A stretch of 64,000 nucleotides of DNA from positions 24,523,492-24,587,491 of the forward strand of contig CM057157.1 of the NCBI GenBank assembly GCA_029962745.1, in the 5' to 3' direction. This stretch comes from Echinometra lucunter. Its lineage: Eukaryota > Echinodermata > Echinoidea > Camarodonta > Echinometridae. Both the position numbers and the translations under genes were made by a program. The notes below the pieces were generated by a model that was not told where the DNA came from, did no database searches, and saw nothing but the letters and a program-made list of their open reading frames with translations. Position 1 is the stretch's first letter, and each line of letters starts with the position of its first letter. Of this stretch, positions 49,401-60,648 are shown piece by piece.

Positions 49401-52400
49401 AAGTGAAATTTTGATGTGATTTCATTTGCAGGGGTGGAGTGGAGGGGGAATTAAGTTTGTTTGTTTACATGATTTATCAATTCATTATCTTGCTTGGAGA
49501 TAGCCTCTTATTCATGATTAAAGAATCTGTGATTGCAATAGATCCAAACAGATGAGTATAATCTATCAACAATTTGAAACTTAAGTAACCCTTTCTTTTT
49601 TAATATGTAGAATTGAATGCTTATCAACAATGTAAATTTTTAATTACTAGGAAACCAATAACTTCCACGTGAATGAAACTTCCTCAATTTTGGAAGTAGT
49701 CAAGATTTTCACTAGCTGAGTCCGTAAAATGGTATAATTCAATAAAATCACAAAAAAAGAGGGAAAATACATGTTATTTCCATAGGTTTCTCATACAGCC
49801 TTGATTAATAATTGCCGAAGTTTCACATTTAGTTTTTTTACATTGTATCCCACCGCTGCCACCAAAATAGGAAAAACTTATTTATCAAATCTACAAATCC
49901 ATCAAATTTGGGTATAATTGTCAAAATACACATTCCTTTCAATGCATACTTCAGAATGGATCTTTATTTTGAGATCCAATTTAAAGCAAAGGTGTAAAAA
50001 AAAAGGTGGTTCTTCATTTCAAAGCAACCACTAAATTTGAAAGAGCGATTCAGTGAACCGTTACATTTGACCCCTCAAAATTGAAAATTTAAAAGGTCTG
50101 GTAGACATGCTTGAGAAAATTTCTCCTAGTACAAGGGGATCAATGCAGATTTTGTCCTGAAATTGTGCATTCCAGAGGTTCATTATGCTGCTGAAAAGTA
50201 ACAGATAAGAAAAGGACACTTGAAAATAGACTGTGTATATCGTCTGTTCGAGCCAGAAGGGCGTTAACTCATATCAATTTATACAGTCTTAATGCCCTTC
50301 TGCTCCGAACAGACGACATGAGAAAAAATCTTGCTAGAACAGGCAGACAGAACTAGTAATATTGACAGAATGGCAGCTTAACATTAGGCAGAAGCTTTCC
50401 AAAATAGGCTAAATCCTCTCCACTTTAACATTAAAAAAATTACATACATATATAATAATATGCACATTTTATCAATTGCAATCAAACACTGAATGCAAAC
50501 AACCACATCTCTCACAATAGCAACTTGCAAAGGGATATTTATTTTTATTCCACAGATATATAAGTGCTTTGATCAGCTGTGTTTTGGAGTGAGTTTTGGT
50601 TTTGTTTAGGGAGCACCTTTCCAATCCCTACTCTAATTTCTGATCTAGGGGAGTTTAGACTTGCAGGGATGATCATGACTGTGCTTTACATACATTTTGA
50701 CCTGTATGAAATAGAGAGAAAGTCAGAAAAAAAGTGGATGAGTGGATTAATTGATCTTGTCCATCACAAAACAAGTAAGGAGATCTGAAATACACAGCAG
50801 ATGTGAATAAATGAGGAAGAAAACACAAACAAATATGTAAATGTACATATTTTACCTAGGTGGATCAATGTAAGATGATGATAATACACAATATTATTAA
50901 CCGTATGTATGATTTGATTTCTCCATAAGTTACATTTTCACTTTGCCCTAGCCCACGTTATCACCTACAGGTGTTATAGCACCCCTATGTTGTCTACAAT
51001 AGCCTAAGCAACCTGAAAAAGCCAGCAGATTCTGAAATCAGACAACAGCATTAAAAAAGCAACAATTTTGTATCTTTGATTTGGTTAATGAGGGATTACT
51101 GAACTGAGGCCTGGCTAATGATGGAAAACTGGAACTTGATTTTTACCATTTTTTGCAATATGGCACAAGAGCAAGAAAAAAAGAGTTACATGTATCTTGG
51201 TAAATTAAATCATTTACTGACTGCCTTTTCAATACTTTGAGTACTTCTGATGCTAACTCTTCACAAAACTGGATATAATCAACCCTATATATAATTATCT
51301 CCAAACATATTTTATACCTCAATCCAAGATGAACACATCGGAAAATATTGTTAGAAAGACAGTGGATAACTGAAAAAGTTACCCATGTTATTTGAAACTT
51401 TGGGAACAGGACTTTTGCAAGAGCTACATAAGAGGTATTAGGTACATGTTTGGATGATTTCAATGCATGTAATTTCCCACAATAGTCAGGGTTATTAGCA
51501 CTATATCACAACAAATTACATGGTAACTCCTATATGAACCAAGCATAAAGGGTCACAAAAATTCTGTTAATATGCACACAAGAGAAGATTAAGTGCATGA
51601 CCATTCACCTCAAATGCTTTACCAACCAAGGTAACCATTTCAGTTTCAAGTAATGATGCAGCAATATCAACATCATTTAATATAGAACAAATAGATTCCT
51701 TACCTGAAAGATGTATATAGAGACCAAATTCATAACATTTTTTTAATGAAGCAAAGCTGAAATAAAATTACAAGGGAAAGATGCAGATTGATGATTTTTA
51801 GTTAGCTCCGAGGCAAATGGTCATGGAAAGTATTTTTTTTTAAATTGAGAGCAAAGACTCCTGCTATAGATATCTTTTGGAAAGATGTTTAAATGACAAT
51901 AGTCAGCAGATATCTCAGGTCTCAAGACTCTGTCCTACCTTTCTTGTTTTGAACTCTGTCCAAACAATGATGTACAACCAGATCAAATCCACTTAGCTCA
52001 TTGGGTATCCATGTGAACTGCAAATTTGAAAAAATAAGTGAATTGAGGAAAATGGTTGGGATTGATTTCAAACAGAAAGGAATATATCTTTATTTCTTGC
52101 AGTAATATATTGGACATTTAAGTCACTGAACTCTTAAAACAAAATATAGGAAACTTCCTGGAGATAGATAAATATCTGACATCGAGAGTCCACAGAACAA
52201 CCTTCAGATGGTACAAACCAAAACCACAAGACAGTCTTTCTGGATGATTAAGCTTAACATGATAAAACAATTTCACAGCTGAATAAAACTTTACAAAACA
52301 AGCCCTGCAAGTAATGGCAAAATTCTGACAAATCCGAAAGTGGATTTTCAGTGAGTTTTTTTTACACATTTTTCTGTATGCAAACTAAACGTGACCACTT

Positions 52401-54751
52401 CCTATAGGCAATAGGTCAAGGGCCTTTAGCTTTGTCATCTAGAGGGTCACTTATCCTTCTTGCTGTGGCACTTATCATTGCTACATGTTACAACCCTTAC
52501 GCTTCATCTGTTCATGAAATATCTCAGCTAGTGACAAGGGCATCATAAAACACTGTGATGTGGCCCGAGGGCTATTTTGTGGTCAAAAACTGGCGGGGCT
52601 AACCTGTTTCAAGGTGATTTTGGAAGGCTGGGTATCTGAAGGTAGCTTTGCAGTAATTGTACATCCATCATGTGCCGATCTCTTGAGGCGCTTGCAGGGT
52701 CTCCGACAGTCATCCTTGGGACAATAGAAGATCTTCTGCTTCTTGGAAAGCAACTCCTCAGCTGACTTCAAAAACACTCCACAGTATTCCAAACCGATCA
52801 CCTAAATTGAAAGAGCAAATGCTTATATTTCCTCATTCCTAGTTACTTTTTCTTTCTAAAAAGATATACTGTATAAGCTGAAATTTTCGCGGTGGTTTTA
52901 TTTTCGCGAATTTCGCGAATCACTCACCTATCGCGAATTTAACAACACGCGAAAATATCCGCACGTAAATTTGCTTTTTACCTCTCAGCGCAGCATCATC
53001 GGCACATAGTACAGTTGTCATTGCCTAAAACTATGCACTATGCACTATGCATGTGGAAAGTGCACTTGCAGCAGTCCTTCACCCAGTGTGTATGTAGCAT
53101 AACACACACAGACACACAGAAATTGTCACTCACCACAAGTAAGCTCCGTACATGGTCACCTCTAAAACCCCTATAAGAAACCTAATTCTGCTTCCAAAAA
53201 TATGGAATCGGTGCCATTTTTCCAAAGCATGCGGGGCTTTAGTGGGGTAGCAAGTAAGAGGGTCGCTGAAAACGCGCTATAAATCAAGAAATCAGGGATT
53301 TCATGACAGCATTTTTTGTTTATCGCAAGCTACGAGTTTGATGGTATTGGCAAAAAATAATCAAAAAGCAAATCCTCTGGATCTGCCGATATGGTTCATT
53401 GATGCACAAATAAGTTTACTGCAAGTCTTGCTCTTGCGCTCGCGAACTTAACAACTCGCGAAAATGTCTGTGAGCCTGTGATTCGCGAAAATATCTGTAC
53501 GCGAAAATATTGGCGTATACAGTACACGTCTTCATTACAACACAACTGATTAGGCACCTCTTTGGCCGTGAACAAATAATTTCAAATCTATGCACACCTC
53601 TACTAAGGTACATTTATATTAAGAATTCCCTACAAGCGTGGTAAGGGTTGCCAAAAAACCTGATGTATACATCTTGGTCCCCAATGTTGCTTAATTATAA
53701 ACAAGCTCTTGCTTTCTAAACAATCATTCAAAATAACCATCCAACCAACGTGTAGTAAGGTGTACATTTCAATGAAAGTCTTATCACACTCTCAAAAGTT
53801 GGTCAAAAATCATTATGTTGGTTACAATATGAACCAACAAACTGTTGGTTAAAAAAAATCCCCATAAGTTGACATACAATTTTTTTAAAACTGATGGTTG
53901 GTCCATATTTTAACCAACTGAATGGTATTTCTTAGAGTGTATCATTGATGAAGTATGACCAGTCCTTCATGAAGTACATACCTGATCCACCTCTCTGGAA
54001 AGTTCAAAGGTCAGTCTGCCACAGCCACATCCGATATCCAGGGCATGAGATACCTTGGTACCATGCTTCTCAGCCACATCCATGCAGACCTTCCTCAGGG
54101 CCGAGGAGAGGTTGAAGTCATCAAGGACATACTCATCAAAGAGGCGTTCGTCAGCAAAGGACTGGGTCTCTGTGTGAAGCTGTTTGTTGGTAGTGAGTAC
54201 ACACTTCTTAGAGAAGTCTTTCATGGGTAGAGTTACTTCTGTAAAATTTCAGAATTAAAGGTAAAATGGAGTTTTGTCAGGCATTTTAAATGGCAAAAGA
54301 AACTGTCTGAAAGTAATTTTAAAAGGGCTGGTTATGTAACACAAAGACTATAGAGTTTTGGAATTATGATTTTTTTTAAATCAGTCAATCTTGTCACAAG
54401 AAATATATACAACGATGTGAATATGGGATGAGACACACACACACACACACACACCCCCCCGCACGTAAATGCACATGACCACACCATGCCCAAATATGGC
54501 GTGCACGTTTGGTCCAAATATTCAGCTAGTACTACTTAGCATTTTTCAAATATGAGTGCATTTCGAAAGCAATCTTTATCTGGGGACATTCTGTGATATT
54601 CCTCAATAAAAAAAAGTGAAAACACGAATTTATTTTTCACCCATGTTAAGTCATACATCAATTGGCTTGCCTGCAGAAAATCACCAACACAGATGTTCAT
54701 GTACAAAAAGAGGACTTGATATTTTATTGAAGACAAAACAATCTAATTCCC

Positions 54752-54795
<44 letters not shown>

Positions 54796-57700
54796 GCCTC
54801 TATCTCTCTGTCTCTGATTATTTACCAAGCTTATACTTCATCAATTATGCTTCATATGAAACTAAAAAAGGGATATGTACCCTGTTCCTGTTGTGCTGGA
54901 TTGCACACAAGTCTTACAGGCACATCTTGGTCTGGTGAAATGGAACGTGCCAAACGGAAACCTGCATGTTGGAAGAAGTGTCTCCTGAAGGCATAGCGAG
55001 CATACCATGATGCTTCGTCACCTGTAGATATCCATGATCCTCCCTGGAAGACAGGAATACAAGTGCAATTACTCAGAGCAAAATGTATAGCATGAGCTTC
55101 AGCGGGCATATTCAACTCAATAAACAGAAAAATTTAGCATTTTCCTTAGCATTTTACTTGACTAAGTGAAATGGCGTACCTCATATTCAGATCACATTTA
55201 AGGTAATTACAGTAGCATGCCAACTTTAAGGTAAAATGCTTTCTGATAATCATTGTGACGTCATATACTCCATCTCAAATACAGGCATCACGCAGTGTGC
55301 ATGATTATATAATTTACTTGTGTATGAAAACAACTATATTCAGATCACATTAAGTCAATTACTTTAGCAAGCCAACTTAAAGGCAAAATACTTTCTGATA
55401 TTACGATTGTGACAACATATAGTCAATACCAAATACTAACATAAAGGCATCACATAGCCATTGCATGTGTGTATGGAAACTACATGCCAACCAATCAGAC
55501 TTCTAATTAAAGTAGTTTGCTTAGGTCTACTAGGTGGCTGTCTTAGACGGAGGGTAAAATACTTAACCAAAAATTCAAACTTTTTAATGTTTTTCATCAG
55601 TCCAGGTGGATTTTTAAAAAAAGGTATTTAGGGGCATTAGGGGAAAAATTTGAAAAATGCCCAGTTTTGCTTTACAAAACTGCAAAGTAGTGAGTTTATT
55701 ATGCTTGGTCAAAAAATAAAATTTTTCCACTTGACCTGTTTTTATACTTTTTATGTACTGGATTTCTCAAATTCACACTGAAAACCTTACCAGGATGATA
55801 TTGTGATTTCCATCGAAGGTAGGAGAAGAGAAGTCATCGTAGAGGTAGTGTGTCTCACTCCCTGGAAGACCATTGAAGTGGTCTTCAACCCACTGCCAAA
55901 CATTGCCAAAGACATCATGAAAGCCCTTCTCATTTGCTGGATACATGTTGACAGGCTGTTACAGATAAATGAATTCAAGAAGTGCATTTAATATTATGTG
56001 TACCATCACCTGAAAAAATGTCTGTAAAGTTACAATATATGCAATCAACTAGAAAACTTTACTCATCATTCTCTTGCTTAACAAATAAGGAGTATGAAGA
56101 AAGCAAAGGATAGCATAAACATCATGTGCAGACCCAACAAGGATTTGGGTTCCACACAAGCCCTACATGCACCTTGCTAGTGCATACGATTACAATGACT
56201 AGCCTACTAACAAGTCACTGTAATATTTTATGATTATCTCCTGAAGAAGCTACAATTGAAGACTATTATGTATTCATGTTTATTACAGAATACATACATC
56301 AACACTGAAGCTCTAACATACAATGCAAAAAGTTGAATAGGGATTAGTACATTTAAGTTTTATAGCTACAAATACTAAGTTTAAACCAAATATGTACTTT
56401 GGTTTTGAAGGTGTTTATACTTACAGTTGATGTTCCAAAGACCAGATTGATGTTGGATTTTTTGTGCAGTTCCTTGTCATAAATCAGGTCGGATTGTGTT
56501 CCTTTGGAAAGGGGAGGCTGTAATATAAGAAAAAGGTTATCTTTGGTTTTATTTCTTACTCGACTGCTCGCAACCATTAAATCCTAATGTGTTTTGTTAT
56601 TTGAAAGTCAAATTCTCAGGCTTTAAAACATTATTCAATGAAGAGCAAGATTTTCTTTTGTTTACAAATGCTTGCCACATCACTTTTTTATGGAAAAACT
56701 TACTTGAGTGCAGAAATGTAAGTAAAATAATGTAATGCATGTTGTACGTAGCACCAGTTAAACACATAAGCTACATGTAAGGCAGGAGATATGGGTCCAT
56801 GTGACAATAGGCCTACCTGTCTATTTCTCATAGCATTGTGTTCTGCTTCAGTGGGCAGTCTGTAGTCTGGACCTTTCCATGCTGCATAGGCCTTGGCCTC
56901 ATGGTAGTTGACTTCCACTGGCCAATCCCAAGGGATGGCTGTCTCCTCACAGAATGATCGGTACCTGGTTCAACCACAAACAAATTCAGTATGTGAATAA
57001 GTGTCCTCTAATATTAAATTCATTCTCTACCTATAAAGTACACTCATGTTTGGTGACGATATTCAGCCTAGCTTTCCAAATGAAGTGAAGCAAAGTCTAT
57101 TCAAGTAAACAAATTTTGCTCAAAGTGGAAAAGGGATGACAAATGCATATAGGTCGCTGAATGTTAGAGAAAATCTTCTACATGATAAGAAGTTCATGAA
57201 TGTTTAAACTGGTAAATCCAAATGTAAACACTCTGATTTACCATGTCCACTTCTCTAAACTAAACATTTTTTTCTTTACTGTTGATAAAGGAACAAAGCT
57301 GTAAACCTAAACCATATCAGAAATGTATAAACATGCATCTAAATATATAGTGGGGCATAGGGATAATTCATTATTTCATTTAAGGAAAGATAAACACACA
57401 CCTAATTTCCCATGATGAATTTTCGCATTGTATTAATGGCAGCAGTGGAATACAAACTGTTACAACACAAAATTATAAAAATCATCTGTGACAGTTACAG
57501 GTGAAACTATTCTTGTTGTCATTGCACAATAATTTGTAAAGATAATATCATAATACATACATAAATTATATACATAGATCAGTGTGTTCAGGTTACGTAA
57601 TTAATGTGGACTTTATCAAATGTCAGGTATCTTTCAATTCAATTTACATGTAGAGCAAATGATTTTGTCAATTGGCTTTGCAGCTTTAATTTGCAACTTC

Positions 57701-60598
57701 AGCATTTGTCCTGATTGTAATAATGAATGGCCCTTCAAAAATTCTTCACTTTTGCAATACCTGTAAGGAGAACTATTAAGGTTCTGGTCAGGCTTGCAGT
57801 GTGAGTAACCAGCCAACACCCCTCCACATCCAGATACACAACCTAGGAAACAAGCAAATCAAAATAAAAGAGTGCGTCCATCAAGGTTTTTTGCTGGTGC
57901 ATGACATGCTCTCTACAGTCAAGAATCAACTGAAAATATGTTTCTTCCACATTGCATACAAAAAGAAAATGTTGGCATCTTTCCTAGATGAATCCTAATC
58001 TGCACAGACAATATCTTAAAGACATTAAGTCGTGGGCTTTCATGGGAAGTGGATAATAATTTGCTGACACCAGACTTTGTGAAAAGCACTGGAAAAACCT
58101 GTAATAGAGCTACACTTCTGGAGCACAGCAAAACAAGCTGTCCCACCATAAACATTCTTTGGCCTGCTTCGGGCATTCTCAGGCCAGGGAAAGTGAGATA
58201 ATAACTTTGCCATATGGGGCGAAGGGTGGAATATACAGAGCATTACATAAGGTCTGTTGGTCATAAAACTCATAGTGATGGACAACACCTGTTACTGGGT
58301 AAGTACCCATGGTGTCAAATTCCCCACGAAAGTCCATGACTGAGTGTCTTTAAGTCTCATCAGCATCTATGATTAACTCTTTATGAGCCATGCAAAGGAT
58401 TTCCCTTTGCCACAGTGTACTTCTCTTGGGAGAAGTTTTTACCATAGAGTTTTAAGATCGTCAAAGTGTTTCAAGTGCAAAATGAATCTGAACAGGGTGT
58501 CTAAAGGGTTGCGGTTCATCAAATGAGTAATTTTGCAAAGTTTTGTGATGAACAGAGCAATCCTTCTTCCAGTTGGTACATATTGTTTTGTGCTGATTGG
58601 CATGGCAAACAAGCAACTGGGCAAATCAGCATTCTTGGCAAATGGAAGGGTTAAGAAACTAGATATTGACACTCTACAAATTCTGAGAATGGATTACTAG
58701 ACTGCATGGCACCCTTGGTGCTAGTACCATGTGTGTTGAACTTCAGGGAAAAAACACTAATGGGGTGTTGCAAGAAAGTTGCAATTGATTGCAAGTTGTA
58801 ACTGATTGTCATTGGCCAATCAAAATCATTGTTGCATGCATGTATTCTTAAAAGGGCAGACCCTGAGCCAATCAGAATGGTTGTTTCAAAATTAGCAATT
58901 ATTTGCAATCAATTGCAACTTTCTTGCAACACCCCATAAGTGTAATTTCTCTCTGATGTAGCTAGTGACTAAGATAGCAGATAAATTGTTTCAACCTCCA
59001 AAATCCTTTTTATTCTCCCCTTTAAAAAAATGCATATCAATAAAAATGCATATGTCTTTCCTACATTAATAAGATTCATCTGGTTAAATGTGAAGAATTT
59101 TTCCATGAAAGTTTACGTAGATTTTAGAAAGGAAATCTGTACCTTTATCACACACCCAAAATGTTGGGTGCTTGGCCTGTCGAAAGGTGCGCCACTGCCA
59201 ACCTTCCTTACTCCACAGTTCCTCATTCTCATATCCTTTAGCCTGGACGAATTCCAGAAACTCCCTGTTTGTGATCAGGAACTTACTGGCTTCAAAGCTT
59301 GGTACACTGCATGCAAACAAAACAGAAGATAAGTATAGAATACAGTCAAACCTGCTTTAGCAATCACACAGAATGAACACCTCTCTATGAAGATCACAAT
59401 TTTGGTTTCCCCTGAATGTTTCTCCCCCCCCCCCCCCACAAAGAAACCTGCACATAAAAATCACTATCTAACTTTCCCCTAAAGAATTTCTGACAACATT
59501 CAGAGTTAGATGTGAGTTCTACAGAACAAGACCCTACTTAGGCGTCTTATCTTTATGTCATTGTGCGAAAGAACCCGTCCGGAACACAAAATGGAAAATT
59601 GATGAAAATCACATTTTTCAAACAATGATTGATAAGTAGCATGTAGACTTTGCAAATTGATATAAGGTCTTCCTGTGGTATGACCTTTGCGAAAATTCTA
59701 TTCCAATATTCCTTTTTTGTATTTTGCATTCGAGACACGTTCTTTCGCACAACGACATAAAGATAAAATGCCTTATTTCAGACTACCAGCTTTGAGTGGC
59801 AAGGTTGGTGGTCTTTTAATAAGACAGTTTTGGAGAGATTTGAGATGCCTCCATTCCAAATGAGCTTATAATGCTTTAGTCTGTCATTGATCCAAGTCCA
59901 TGACCTGCTACTCCACTAGAATACAGTATGATCATGTTAATCTAACACTTAAATCTTTTAGCTGCTCATGTTTGAAAAGCACCTTCATGCTACGATACTC
60001 TAGAATGCACAAAAATGTGAATCTTTTTTTCTCTCCCTCTCTCTTTCTTGCTGACATTTAAAAATAATTCACACTACTTATAAATCAATTATTTTACAGA
60101 ACAGATATTTTGGATCACTGTGAAGACAGAATTATTTCATAAACAATTGATTAACAAAAAAAAAGTAAGCATGTAACGTCACAGGGAGAAAGAAAGAGAG
60201 ACAACGAGTAGCCAAATGATCCAAGTGTTAGCAATTAAAATACCTAGCTCTTTTTGAAAAGCGCCTTCATGCTTTGGTACATTTGAATGCATAAAAACTA
60301 CAACGCCTTCTCTTTCTCCCACTATGCACATGACAGACAAAGAAAGCGGACAAAATAAACAACCCCTCATTCTACCCTTCACAATGGTTCTGGTAGTCAA
60401 AAGAACATCCCTTCACTGCTATTATCTGAAATATGTGGGACAGGTGTCACATGCATATTCACCTGGAACTACTGATTAAACATAATAGCTGTGAAGGGAT
60501 GTTCTCTTGACTACCAGAACCATTGTGATGGGTAGAATGAGAGGTTGTTCATTTTGTCCGCTTTCTTTGTCCGTCATGTTCATAGTGTCCATCTCCCT

Positions 60599-60648
<50 letters not shown>

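Noticed and set aside
54045..54230. Plus-strand frame over the methyltransferase exon
   Set aside because: Antisense shadow of the ovoA exon 53982-54238.
57919..58700. Several minus-strand frames as a possible extra gene or pseudogene inside the ovoA intron
   Set aside because: Peptides are short, in shifting frames and unrecognised; no splice sites or domain blocks could be assigned.
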